Shown piece by piece: positions 1 to 7,969 of a stretch of DNA of 39,361 nt (the first letter of the stretch is position 1; every line of letters begins with the position of its first letter). The notes below the pieces were generated by a model. It did no database searches, had not been told where the DNA came from, and saw nothing but the letters and a program-made list of their open reading frames with translations. The position numbers and the translations under genes were made by a program. The DNA comes from Actinomadura sp. HBU206391 (GTDB lineage Bacteria; Actinomycetota; Actinomycetes; Streptosporangiales; Streptosporangiaceae), in NCBI RefSeq assembly GCF_014323665.1, contig NZ_JABVEB010000051.1, positions 1 through 39,361 on the forward strand, read 5' to 3'.

Positions 1-3000
1 CTGCGCCAGTCCTCCCCCTCGGCTCGTCCCCACGTGTAGATCTCGTTGCTGATCGGCGGTCGCCACACGTCGAGTTCCGGGCCGGTGCGCACGAGCTCGG
101 CGCCCCGGTGGCGCATCGAGGTGAGCGTGCCCTTGGCCCGGTCGAAGGTGTAGCGGAAGTCGCGGCCCGAGACCACCACCTCGTCGTCGTCCTCGGTCAC
201 CCGGACCGGCCGGTCCGGCACGGGCATCCGGACCCCGGGCACCTCGGTGCCGCCGACCGCGAGCTGGCCGGTGCCGACCGTGTGCCCCTTGGGCGCGTAC
301 CAGGTCTTCTCCGCGAGGACCGCCTCGACGGTGAGCCAGCGTTCGGCCCCTGACGGGTTCGGGGGCGGTTCGGGCAGGGTTACGTCGACGGATCCGCCGG
401 GGCCGAGCGAGAGCGGCCGGTGCCCGGAGCTCAGTGTCCGGCGCCCCTCGGTGATCTTCCAGCGCAGCTCCAGGTCGCCGGTGCCGGCGAACACCCGCTC
501 GCTCGACACCGTGACGTCGGTGCCCGTGCCGGTGATGCGGATCGGTGACTGCACCCAGGCGAGCTGGGCGGTCTCGGGCTGTACGTACCGGGCGGAGCCG
601 ACCAGCCCGTCCACACCGGACAGGCTCTGCCCGTTGGACAGGAACGCGCCCCTCTCCTTGAAGGAGTCGAAGTCCAGTGCCAGCGCCGCGTCGCGCTTCG
701 GGTCGGCGCCCGACGCCAGGTCGCCGGCGCTCAGCGCCCGCGGATAGATCCGGACGTCGTCGATCGAGCCGTGCGCCATCCGGCCGCGCATGTCGTCCTG
801 CATGGTCTCGGTGTTGCGGCCGACGTTGACCTCCCACGACGACCAGTCGATCGGGCCGGTGAACGGCACCTGCGCCGCCTGCGCGCCGTCGATGTAGAGG
901 CGCAGCGCGGAACCGTCGTAGGTGCCGGTGACGCGGTGCCATCGGTCGTACCAGTCGGCCGGCACCGGGGCCCGCACGGTCCGCCAGGTGCCGCTGTGGA
1001 CGAAGAACTCCAGGGTGTTCTCGTTGCTCATCTTGAGCGCGAACTGGTGGTCGTCCTTGGACAGGATCGTGAAGTCGCCGGTCCAGGGTCTGGCCGGCTT
1101 CACCCACGCGTCCAGGGTCAGGCCGGTGCCCGTGATGTCCAGCCGCCGGTCACGGTAGACCTCGACGAAGTCGTCAAGACCGGAGAAGTACAGCCCCTTG
1201 CCCCGGTGACCGTCGACCACCTTCGGGATGCCCTGCAGCCAGGCCTTGATGCCGTTGCCCGAGCCGTCGGGGGTGGTGATGAGCGGATGGCGCAGGTTGG
1301 CCTCGGCCCAGTCCCAGATGAACCCGCCCTGCACCTGCGGATACTTGCGCACGACCTCCCAGAACTCGCGGAAGTTGCCGAGGCTGTTGCCCATCGCGTG
1401 CGCGTACTCGCCCATGATGATCGGCTTCGTGGTGCGCTGGGCCTGGCCCTCCAGGCGTGCCGGCGTCGGGTAGCGCGGTCCCCACACGTTCGCGAAGGGG
1501 GCGTCGCCGTCCGGGGAGTTGGACTGGTGGTAAAGCGGCCGGGACGGATCGTTCGCGGTCGCCCACTCGGCCATCGCGTAGTGCGCCCTGCCGAGCCCGG
1601 CCTCGTTGCCGGTGTCCCACAGGAAGACGCTCGGGTGGTTCTTGTCGCGCGCCACCATCGCCTGGAACCGGTCGGCGAACGCCTTCTGCCATTCGGCCCG
1701 GTCGGCGAGGCAGTCGCTCGGGCAGTTCTCGTGGTTGTGCGTCTCGATGTCGACCTCGTCGTCGATCCACAGCCCCCTGCGGTCGGCGAGGTCGTAGAGG
1801 TAGGGGTCGCTCGGGTAGTGCGAGGTCCGCACGGCGTTGACGTTGAACCGCTTCATGAGCGCGACATCGGACTCCATCCGCCGCCGGGTCTGGTGCCGGC
1901 CGGTGTCGGGGTCGGTCTCCGAGCGGTTCACACCCTTGATCAGGATGCGCTCGCCGTTGACGAGCAACCGCCGGTCGCGGATCTCGATCTCGCGGAAGCC
2001 GACTGTCTCGCGGGTGACGTGGGTGGTCCGGCCGGACGGGTCGGTGAGCGCCAGCACCAGCGTGTAGAGGTTCGGCGTCTCGTCCGACCACTTCGCCGGG
2101 TCGCGCACCAGACCCGACAGGCGCACCGTGGCGGTCTCTCCGGCGCCGCCGGTCCCGCCGGACATGTCGGCCTCGCCGGACAGCCGCTGGACGGTCCTGC
2201 CCTTCGGGTCGACGAGGGTGCCGGTGACCGTGTAAGCGCCCTCAGGTCCGTCCTTGCGGGCGAGCGTGACGGCGGCGTTCAGGGTCGCGTCTCGGTAGGC
2301 GGAGTCGAGGTCGGTGGTGACGTGGACGTCCCGCACGTACGCCTGCGGCGTGGAGTAGGTCCACACCGACCGGAAGATGCCGCTGTAGCGCCACTGGTCG
2401 TAGTCCTCCAGATAGGAACCGGAGCCCCAGCGGTGCACCTGCACCGCGACCGTGTTGGCGCCGCTGTGGACGTGGTCGGTGACGTCGAACTCGGCCGGCG
2501 TGTAGCCGCCCTGGTCGTAGCCCACGTACTCGCCGTTGACCCAGACGAAGTAGCCGCTGGTGACGCCCTCGAAGCGCAGGAACGTGCGGCGCCGGTCCCA
2601 GCTCGCCGGCACGTCGAAGCTCCGCACGTACGCCCCGGTGGGATTGATGTCGCGTGGCGCCCTCGGCGGGTCGTCGGGCCACACCTCGGTGGGGATGTTG
2701 CGGAAGACCGGATGGTCGAGCCGGTCGCTCTGCCAGGTGTGCGGCACGCTGACCCGCCGCCACCCCGAGGTGTCGTAGCCGTCCCGCTGGAAGCCTGCGG
2801 GCACCTCCCCCGGTCGCTCGGCGAGCGCGAACCGCCACTGACCGTCCAGTGACCGCGCGAACGGCGAGTCCCCGCCGGCGACGGCCGATCTCTGGTTCTC
2901 GTACGGACGGAGCACGGCGTGCGCGGGCTCCTGTCCCTCCCCGGTCATCTGCGGATCATCCAGGTAGGCGTAGACGTCGGATGCGTCGGCCGGTTCCCGC

Positions 3001-3095
3001 GGCGTCGCCACGGCCGGCACGGGGAATCCCGCGAGCACCATTACGCCGATGACGAGTACGGCCGCCCAGCGGGTCATCCGGCTTTTCGACGTCAT
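1..3095 (-). CDS. Secreted GH2 beta-galactosidase with inserted LamG module (3' end cut by window)
   Basis: Hydrolyses terminal beta-galactosides outside the cell. Translating leftward from ATG 3095 gives a basic N-terminus and hydrophobic signal segment (residues about 10-30), then a GH2 sugar-binding domain (about 60-240), an Ig-like domain, and the TIM barrel. The acid/base glutamate lies in WDTGNEAG (E498) and the nucleophile in MGEYAHAMG (E563). At about residues 636-787 a LamG/concanavalin-like module (LYFSGLDDFVEV to SIDDVRIYPRALS) interrupts the usual end of the barrel. The chain then resumes with a DUF4981-like beta domain and the start of the small-chain-like domain (TFDRAKGTLTSMRHRG). 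About 1031 codons are visible and no stop is reached at the left edge. It is divergent from the GH51 gene and a palindrome lies 20 bp upstream. The family call is firm; substrate preference (lactose, arabinogalactan or galactan side chains) is inferred from context. Confidence 0.93.
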   Translation of the reverse strand, partial: MTSKSRMTRWAAVLVIGVMVLAGFPVPAVATPREPADASDVYAYLDDPQMTGEGQEPAHAVLRPYENQRSAVAGGDSPFARSLDGQWRFALAERPGEVPAGFQRDGYDTSGWRRVSVPHTWQSDRLDHPVFRNIPTEVWPDDPPRAPRDINPTGAYVRSFDVPASWDRRRTFLRFEGVTSGYFVWVNGEYVGYDQGGYTPAEFDVTDHVHSGANTVAVQVHRWGSGSYLEDYDQWRYSGIFRSVWTYSTPQAYVRDVHVTTDLDSAYRDATLNAAVTLARKDGPEGAYTVTGTLVDPKGRTVQRLSGEADMSGGTGGAGETATVRLSGLVRDPAKWSDETPNLYTLVLALTDPSGRTTHVTRETVGFREIEIRDRRLLVNGERILIKGVNRSETDPDTGRHQTRRRMESDVALMKRFNVNAVRTSHYPSDPYLYDLADRRGLWIDDEVDIETHNHENCPSDCLADRAEWQKAFADRFQAMVARDKNHPSVFLWDTGNEAGLGRAHYAMAEWATANDPSRPLYHQSNSPDGDAPFANVWGPRYPTPARLEGQAQRTTKPIIMGEYAHAMGNSLGNFREFWEVVRKYPQVQGGFIWDWAEANLRHPLITTPDGSGNGIKAWLQGIPKVVDGHRGKGLYFSGLDDFVEVYRDRRLDITGTGLTLDAWVKPARPWTGDFTILSKDDHQFALKMSNENTLEFFVHSGTWRTVRAPVPADWYDRWHRVTGTYDGSALRLYIDGAQAAQVPFTGPIDWSSWEVNVGRNTETMQDDMRGRMAHGSIDDVRIYPRALSAGDLASGADPKRDAALALDFDSFKERGAFLSNGQSLSGVDGLVGSARYVQPETAQLAWVQSPIRITGTGTDVTVSSERVFAGTGDLELRWKITEGRRTLSSGHRPLSLGPGGSVDVTLPEPPPNPSGAERWLTVEAVLAEKTWYAPKGHTVGTGQLAVGGTEVPGVRMPVPDRPVRVTEDDDEVVVSGRDFRYTFDRAKGTLTSMRHRGAELVRTGPELDVWRPPISNEIYTWGRAEGEDWR

Positions 3096-3114
3096 ATGAC
3101 GCACCGCCCAGTTT

Positions 3115-3128
3115 GTTCGAAAACGAAC
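3115..3128. promoter_or_regulatory. Perfect palindrome GTTCG-AAAA-CGAAC upstream of the beta-galactosidase gene
   Basis: A 5-4-5 inverted repeat lies 20 bp upstream of the beta-galactosidase start, in the 208-bp divergent gap. It shares TTCG...CGAA arms with the palindrome next to the IclR gene at 15913-15928, though the arm spacing differs by 2 bp. An operator role is inference. Confidence 0.45.
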
Positions 3129-3249
3129 GCGAACTTGACGTACGGAACATCCTGGACGTTAAGTCTTCCGCGTCACCATGACAACAGTCGCAACAGCAAG
3201 TCACCGGCGGATGACGATCGTCCCCGCTGCGTCCTCACGTTCTTTCCAT

Positions 3250-3261
3250 GTCAGATGACAC
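3250..3261. promoter_or_regulatory. Palindrome TGTCA-GA-TGACA upstream of GH51 gene
   Basis: A perfect 5-2-5 inverted repeat lies 43 bp upstream of the GH51 ATG. It sits 8 bp from a second operator-like box at 3269-3283. The size suits a winged-helix dimer site, but the cognate protein is unknown. Confidence 0.35.
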
Positions 3262-3268
3262 GGAGTAA

Positions 3269-3283
3269 CTCATCAGATAGGTC
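3269..3283. promoter_or_regulatory. Candidate GntR operator ACTCATCAGATAGGT before GH51 gene
   Basis: This 15-mer matches ACTCATCTGATGGGT at 4842-4856, just upstream of the GntR gene, at 13 of 15 positions. Both are near-palindromes around the middle base (ACTCATC / GATGAGT-like arms). Occurrence before both the target gene and the regulator gene suggests the GntR/FCD protein binds here; this is inferred, not shown. Confidence 0.5.
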
Positions 3284-3303
3284 TTGATCTACCGGTCCGG
3301 TTC

Positions 3304-4851
3304 ATGCACCCTGGGCGCGTGGCCCATCACGCCGAGCTCACCATCGACCCGGCCTTCCCGATCGGCGAGATCGACCGCCGGCTGTTCGGCTCCTTCGTGG
3401 AGCATCTGGGCCGGTGCGTTTACACCGGCGTCTACGAGCCGGGACACCCGGCCGCCGACGCCGACGGCTTCCGCGAGGACGTCCTCGATCTCGTCCGTGA
3501 GCTCGGGGTGAGCGTCGTCCGCTATCCGGGCGGGAACTTCGTCTCCGGCCACCGCTGGGAGGACGGCGTCGGACCGCCGGAGCGCCGCCCGCGACGCCTC
3601 GATCCGGCGTGGCACTCGGTCGAGACCAACGCCTTCGGGCTCGGCGAGTTCATGGCGTGGACGCGCCGCGCGGGCGTCGAGCCCATGATGGCGGTCAATC
3701 TCGGCACCCGCGGCATCGCCGAGGCCTGCGACCTGCTCGAGTACGCCAACCACCCCGAGGGGACGCACTGGTCGGACCTGCGGGCCGCGCACGGCGCGAA
3801 GGAGCCGTACGGCATCGGCCTGTGGTGCCTCGGCAACGAGATGGACGGCCCGTGGCAGACGGGGCACAAGACCGCGCGGGAGTACGGCCGGCTGGCCGCC
3901 GAGACCGCCCGGGCGATGCGGACGATCGATCCGTCGGTGCGGCTGGTGGCCTGCGGCAGCTCGCACTCCGGCATGCCGACGTTCGGGGCGTGGGAGGCCA
4001 CCGTCCTCGAAGAGGCCTACGACGTGGTCGACTACGTCTCCCTGCACGCCTACTACGAAGAGCACGACGGCGACCCGGCGAGCTTCCTGGCCTCGGCCGT
4101 CGACATGGAGTCGTTCATCGAGAGCGTGGTCGCGACCTGTGACCACGTTCGCGCGGTGACCAGGTCCGCGAAGCGGATCGACCTGTCGTTCGACGAGTGG
4201 AACGTCTGGTACCTGAGCCGGTGGCAGGGGCAGGGGCCGCCGGCCGAGTGGGCGGAGGCGCCGCGGCTGCTCGAGGACCGCTACAACGTCACCGACGCCG
4301 TGGTCGTGGGCAGCCTGCTCATCGCGCTGCTGCGGCACTGCGACCGGGTGTCGGTCGCCTGCCAGGCGCAGCTGGTCAACGTGATCGCGCCGATCGTCGC
4401 CGAGCCGGGCGGCGCCGCCTGGCGGCAGACCATCTTCCACCCGTTCGCGCAGGCGGCGCGGTTCGGGCGCGGCGAGGTGCTGCGGGTGGAGCCGTCGGGG
4501 CCGGTCGTCGAGACGGCCCGGTTCGGCGAGGTGCCGGCGCTGCACGCGACCGCGACGCGCGACGAGGACGGCATGGTGACGATCTTCGCCGTCAACCGCG
4601 ACCTGGAACGGCCGCTCGATCTCACCGCGCACCTGCGGGCGCTCGGCGAATGCCGGCTGGTCGGGCACCAGGTGCTGTCCGACGCCGACCGCCTCGCCGG
4701 CAACACCGCCGACCGCCCCGACCGGGTGCGGCCCCGCGCCGTGACCGGCGCCGCGGTCGAGGACGGGCTGCTGCGCGCGGAACTGCCCCCGGTGTCCTGG
4801 AACGTCATCCGCCTCGCCCCCACCTCCGGGTCGGGTGTCGTACTCATCTGA
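3304..4851 (+). CDS. GH51 alpha-L-arabinofuranosidase
   Basis: Removes terminal alpha-L-arabinofuranosyl residues from arabinan, arabinoxylan or arabinogalactan fragments. No signal peptide is visible, so it acts in the cytoplasm on imported oligosaccharides. It is 515 residues long, the normal family size. The N-terminus contains the GH51 opening (IDRRLFGSFVEHLGR) and VRYPGGNF. The acid/base glutamate is in LGNEMDG (E179) and the nucleophile in SFDEWNVWY (E298). A C-terminal beta-sandwich ends PVSWNVIRL, the usual family end, followed by a short extra tail (SGSGVVLI) encoded inside a direct repeat. ATG 3304 is used; GTG 3319 is an equally possible start, since neither has a clear ribosome site. 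The next gene, for a GntR regulator, begins 43 bp downstream and probably controls it. Confidence 0.93.
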   Translation: MHPGRVAHHAELTIDPAFPIGEIDRRLFGSFVEHLGRCVYTGVYEPGHPAADADGFREDVLDLVRELGVSVVRYPGGNFVSGHRWEDGVGPPERRPRRLDPAWHSVETNAFGLGEFMAWTRRAGVEPMMAVNLGTRGIAEACDLLEYANHPEGTHWSDLRAAHGAKEPYGIGLWCLGNEMDGPWQTGHKTAREYGRLAAETARAMRTIDPSVRLVACGSSHSGMPTFGAWEATVLEEAYDVVDYVSLHAYYEEHDGDPASFLASAVDMESFIESVVATCDHVRAVTRSAKRIDLSFDEWNVWYLSRWQGQGPPAEWAEAPRLLEDRYNVTDAVVVGSLLIALLRHCDRVSVACQAQLVNVIAPIVAEPGGAAWRQTIFHPFAQAARFGRGEVLRVEPSGPVVETARFGEVPALHATATRDEDGMVTIFAVNRDLERPLDLTAHLRALGECRLVGHQVLSDADRLAGNTADRPDRVRPRAVTGAAVEDGLLRAELPPVSWNVIRLAPTSGSGVVLI

Positions 4852-4880
4852 TGGGTGCTTGCCACCGGGTCGGGTGTCGT
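4826..4880 (+). repeat. 16-bp direct repeat pair spanning the GH51 stop codon
   Basis: CCGGGTCGGGTGTCGT occurs at 4826-4841 and again, identically, at 4865-4880, a 39-bp period. The first copy encodes the extra C-terminal residues of the GH51 enzyme; the second lies in the leader of the GntR gene. The similarity continues loosely past each copy. A duplication, or repeated binding sites for a regulator, are both possible. Confidence 0.7.
4842..4856. promoter_or_regulatory. Candidate GntR operator ACTCATCTGATGGGT before GntR gene
   Basis: Near-perfect palindrome (ACTCATC-T-GATGGGT, one mismatch between arms) overlapping the GH51 stop codon and ending 38 bp before the chosen GntR start. It closely matches 3269-3283, upstream of the GH51 gene. 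Autoregulation by the GntR protein is inferred. Confidence 0.5.
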
Positions 4881-4894
4881 GCACTCTGGATGCC

Positions 4895-5683
4895 GTGTCG
4901 GACAGCCTCGGTGACATCCCGGACGCCCCCCCACGTCCCACGGCCGGCGCCCCGGCGCAGAAGGTCATCGGAGCGGTCCTGCAGCGCCTCGAAGACCTGA
5001 TCTTCAGTGAGCTGAACCCGGGCTCCGAGCTGCCCTCGGAGTCGGCGCTGGCCGTCCAGCTCGGGGTGAGCCGCCTCACCGTGCGCGAGGCCACCAAGGC
5101 GCTCCAGGCCCGGGGGCTGCTCGACGTCCGGCAGGGGCGGCGGCCGGTGGTCGCCCATCCGAGCGCGGGCCCCATCGACGACTACTTCACCTCGGCCGTG
5201 CGCCGGGATCCGCGCCGGCTCATGGATCTCCTGGAGGTACGGCAGGCGCTCGAGGTGCACATCGCCTCGCTCGCGGCCCTGCGGGCCGGCCGTGCGTCGA
5301 TCACCGCGCTCGAGTCCGCGCTGGCGGCCATGCGGGAGGTCGCGGGCGACATCGGCGACACCGGCGCCATTCACGACGCCGACCTGCGCTTCCACGAGGG
5401 CCTGGCCGCGGCCACCGGCAACCAGATGCTCAGCTTCCTGCTGGAGGGGATGGAGGGACCCCTGCACGCCGGCCGGATGCGGAGCCTGCGCGGTCACCTC
5501 GCCCGGGGCGGCACCGTCGAGGACGTCATCGAGCAGCACGCCCGCATCCTCGACCGGGTCAGGGACCGCGACCCGGCCGGGGCCGCCGCCGCCATGCGCG
5601 ACCACCTGGAGCAGACCGCCCGCGACCTCAGGGCCGCGCTGACCCTCACCGAGCCGCGCATCGAGCCCGATCTTCCCCGATGA
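4895..5683 (+). CDS. GntR family (FadR/FCD subfamily) transcriptional regulator
   Basis: Ligand-responsive DNA-binding regulator, probably of the surrounding sugar genes. The N-terminal winged helix shows the family pattern (PGSELPSESALAVQLGVSR then LTVREATKALQARGLL). A C-terminal all-helical FCD domain follows, with the metal/ligand-site pattern of D..FH (DADLRFHEGLAAATGN) and a late histidine (EQHARILD, then MRDHLEQ). Length from GTG 4895 is 262 residues. An upstream in-frame ATG at 4835 would add 20 residues overlapping the GH51 gene that do not look like this family, so the GTG is preferred. Near-palindromic 15-mers at 3269 and 4842 are likely operators. The effector is unknown; an acid sugar or its lactone would fit the next gene. 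Confidence 0.9.
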   Translation: MSDSLGDIPDAPPRPTAGAPAQKVIGAVLQRLEDLIFSELNPGSELPSESALAVQLGVSRLTVREATKALQARGLLDVRQGRRPVVAHPSAGPIDDYFTSAVRRDPRRLMDLLEVRQALEVHIASLAALRAGRASITALESALAAMREVAGDIGDTGAIHDADLRFHEGLAAATGNQMLSFLLEGMEGPLHAGRMRSLRGHLARGGTVEDVIEQHARILDRVRDRDPAGAAAAMRDHLEQTARDLRAALTLTEPRIEPDLPR

Positions 5684-5750
5684 CCCACGCGGATCGGCTC
5701 CCCGGCGCCCGAGCCGCCCGACACCCCCGGCATGGAAGGAACCACACCAC

Positions 5751-6902
5751 GTGCGCATCACCAAGCTGACCACCCATGTCGCGGGCACCCCGTGGCGGAA
5801 CCTCACCTACGTCCGCGTGCACACCGACGAGGGCCTGACGGGCGTGGGCGAGACCCGGATGCTGGGCCACACCGACGCGCTGCTGGGCTACCTGGCCGAG
5901 GCCGGGCGCAACCACGTCGCCGGCTCCGACCCGTTCGACATCGAGGACCTGGTCCACCGGATGAAGTACGGCGACTACGGTCGCGCGGGCGAGATCGTGA
6001 TGTCCGGTATCGCCTGCGTCGAGATGGCCTGCTGGGACATCGTCGGCAAGGCCCTGGGCCAGCCGGTGTGGCGGCTCCTGGGCGGCCGGGTCCGGGATCG
6101 GGTCAAGGCCTACGCCAACGGGTGGTACACGGTCGAGCGCTCCCCCGAGGCCTTTCACGAGGCCGCCCGCGGAGTCGTCGAGCGCGGTTATCGCGCCCTC
6201 AAGCTCGACCCGTTCGGCGCCGGGCGGCTCGAGCTCGACCACGCCGAGACCGTGCGCTCGGTGTCCCTGGTCGAGGCGGTACGGGACGCCGTCGGCCCCG
6301 AGACAGAGCTGCTGGTCGAGATGCACGGGCGCTTCTCCCCCGCCACCGCGATCCGGCTCGCCCGCCTGCTGGAACCGTACGACCCGGCGTGGATCGAGGA
6401 GCCCTGCCCACCGGAGAACCTCAAGGCCCTCGCCAAGGTCGCGGCGCACACCACGCTGCCGATCGCGACCGGCGAGCGGATTCACGACCGCGCCGAGTTC
6501 CGCGAGCTGTTCGAGCTGCAGGCGGCCGACATCATCCAGCCCGACATCGGGCACCTCGGCGGCATTCTCGAGACGCGCAAACTGGCCGCCACGGCCGAGA
6601 CGCACTACGTGCTCGTCGCACCGCACAACGTCGGCGGCCCGGTGCTCACCGCCGCGAACCTGCATCTCGCGGCGTGCACCCCGAACTTCAAGATCCAGGA
6701 ACACTTCAACGACTTCGCCGACGCGGGCGTCAAGCGGGTGGCGCCGGGGCTGCCCGAGGTGGTGGACGGCCACTTCGCGCTGCCGACGGCGCCCGGCCTC
6801 GGGGTGGAGCTCGACCTGGACGCGCTCGCCGAGTTCCCCCGGCAGCGCGCCGCCTTCGACCTGTTCGCCGACGACTGGCACATGAGGGACCCGCGACCAT
6901 GA
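5751..6902 (+). CDS. Enolase-superfamily acid-sugar dehydratase (mandelate racemase/galactonate dehydratase type)
   Basis: Predicted to dehydrate a sugar acid such as galactonate or arabinonate to the 2-keto-3-deoxy acid, using Mg2+. The 383-residue chain has the capping domain (TDEGLTGVGE) followed by the barrel. The metal ligands are visible as LLVEMHGR (E190), WIEEP (E216/E217) and ATGER (E242). The general acid/base candidates are the KLDP lysine and VAPHN (H292). A strong GGAAGGA site precedes GTG 5751. The ATGA overlap with the following dehydrogenase indicates one transcript. The exact substrate cannot be fixed from sequence, since members of this family with near-identical motifs act on different acid sugars. 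The neighbouring lactonase, arabinofuranosidase and beta-galactosidase point to galactose or arabinose oxidation. Confidence 0.88.
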   Translation: MRITKLTTHVAGTPWRNLTYVRVHTDEGLTGVGETRMLGHTDALLGYLAEAGRNHVAGSDPFDIEDLVHRMKYGDYGRAGEIVMSGIACVEMACWDIVGKALGQPVWRLLGGRVRDRVKAYANGWYTVERSPEAFHEAARGVVERGYRALKLDPFGAGRLELDHAETVRSVSLVEAVRDAVGPETELLVEMHGRFSPATAIRLARLLEPYDPAWIEEPCPPENLKALAKVAAHTTLPIATGERIHDRAEFRELFELQAADIIQPDIGHLGGILETRKLAATAETHYVLVAPHNVGGPVLTAANLHLAACTPNFKIQEHFNDFADAGVKRVAPGLPEVVDGHFALPTAPGLGVELDLDALAEFPRQRAAFDLFADDWHMRDPRP

Positions 6903-7903
6903 ACCGTTCGATCCTGCTGGAGTCGCCCGGATCGTGGCGACTGATCACCACGGACCTGCCGGAGCCCGGCCCGGGCGAGGCGCTCGTGAAGGTGTCCGCC
7001 GCCGGAGTGTGCGGCAGCGACCGCGAGCTGCACGCGGGAACCAGGCCCGAGGGTTTCGCGGCCTACCCGGTGACGCCCGGCCACGAGTGGTCGGGCACCG
7101 TGGCGGCGGTCGGCGCCGGCGTCGATCCGGCGCTCGCCGGGTCGCCCGTCGTGGGCGAGGGCTACCGCGCCTGCCTGGCGTGCGACAACTGCCGGACCGG
7201 CGACACGAACCTGTGCACGGGAGGTTACGACGAGACCGGCTTCACCCGGCCCGGCGCGTTCGCCGACCACCTGCTGCTCCCGGCCAGGCTGCTGCACGTC
7301 CTCGCCCCGGGCACCGACCTGCGCGCCGCCGCGTTGCTGGAGCCCGCCGCCGTCGTCGCCGCGGCCCTCCGGAAGGTCGCCCCGCGTCCCGGCGACTCGG
7401 TGGCCGTCGTGGGCGCGGGCACTCTCGGAGCGCTGTCGCTGCAGTTGCTCGCGGCGTCCTCCCCCGCCGAGCTCACCGTCTTCGACCCGCGCGGCGAGCG
7501 CGAGCGGCCGGCGCTCGCGGCCGGGGCGACGACGTTCCATCCGCCTGAGGCGGCCGAGCGGCTGACCGGCCGCTTCGACGTGGTCGTCGAGACGGCGGGC
7601 GCCGCTGGCACCGCGCGCACCGGCGTCGCCCTCGCGCGCCGCGGGGGCCGCGTGGTCCTCACCGGGATCCCCGGCGACCCCGCCGACGCCGTCCCGACCT
7701 CGCTCATCGTGACCCGCAACCTGACGCTGAGCAGTGTGTTCGGCGCGACCTCCGCCGACTGGACGTACGCGGTGCGTGCCTTCAACGCCGGCATCCTCGC
7801 CCCCGAGCCCCTCATCACCCACGACCTGCCGCTCGAGGACTACGAGGAGGCGCTCGAGCTCAGCGGCTCCTCCACCGCGGGCAAGGTCCTGCTGCACCCC
7901 TGA
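6899..7903 (+). CDS. Zinc-dependent medium-chain alcohol/sugar dehydrogenase
   Basis: NAD(P)-dependent oxidation of a sugar, polyol or keto-acid reduction product. The 334-residue chain has the catalytic zinc site (VCGSD cysteine, then GHEW), the structural zinc loop with four cysteines (CLACDNC then C eight residues on), and a Rossmann glycine motif (VVGAGTLGAL). The sorbitol/threonine dehydrogenase branch is closest by pattern. It starts at the ATG overlapping the dehydratase stop (ATGA, 6899-6902), so the two are translationally coupled and likely in one pathway, as either the sugar dehydrogenase making the lactone or a later step. The substrate is unknown. Confidence 0.88.
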   Translation: MNRSILLESPGSWRLITTDLPEPGPGEALVKVSAAGVCGSDRELHAGTRPEGFAAYPVTPGHEWSGTVAAVGAGVDPALAGSPVVGEGYRACLACDNCRTGDTNLCTGGYDETGFTRPGAFADHLLLPARLLHVLAPGTDLRAAALLEPAAVVAAALRKVAPRPGDSVAVVGAGTLGALSLQLLAASSPAELTVFDPRGERERPALAAGATTFHPPEAAERLTGRFDVVVETAGAAGTARTGVALARRGGRVVLTGIPGDPADAVPTSLIVTRNLTLSSVFGATSADWTYAVRAFNAGILAPEPLITHDLPLEDYEEALELSGSSTAGKVLLHP

Positions 7904-7929
7904 GGCCCGCGCGGCACCGCCGCGACGAA

Positions 7930-7947
7930 CGGCCGGCGGACCGGCCG
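7930..7947 (+). terminator. Hairpin between convergent genes
   Basis: CGGCCGG-CGGA-CCGGCCG forms a 7-bp GC stem with a 4-base loop 26 bp after the dehydrogenase stop and 22 bp before the end of the converging oxidoreductase. There is no U-run, which is common for terminators in high-GC actinomycetes. It could serve both strands. Confidence 0.5.
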
Positions 7948-7969
7948 CGGCGAAGGGCTCCGGGCGGGT

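Noticed and set aside
771..2852. Long rightward open frame opposite the beta-galactosidase
   Set aside because: It is the antisense of a clearly coding GH2 gene with active-site motifs; the rightward translation is Arg/Val/Asp-rich with no family resemblance.
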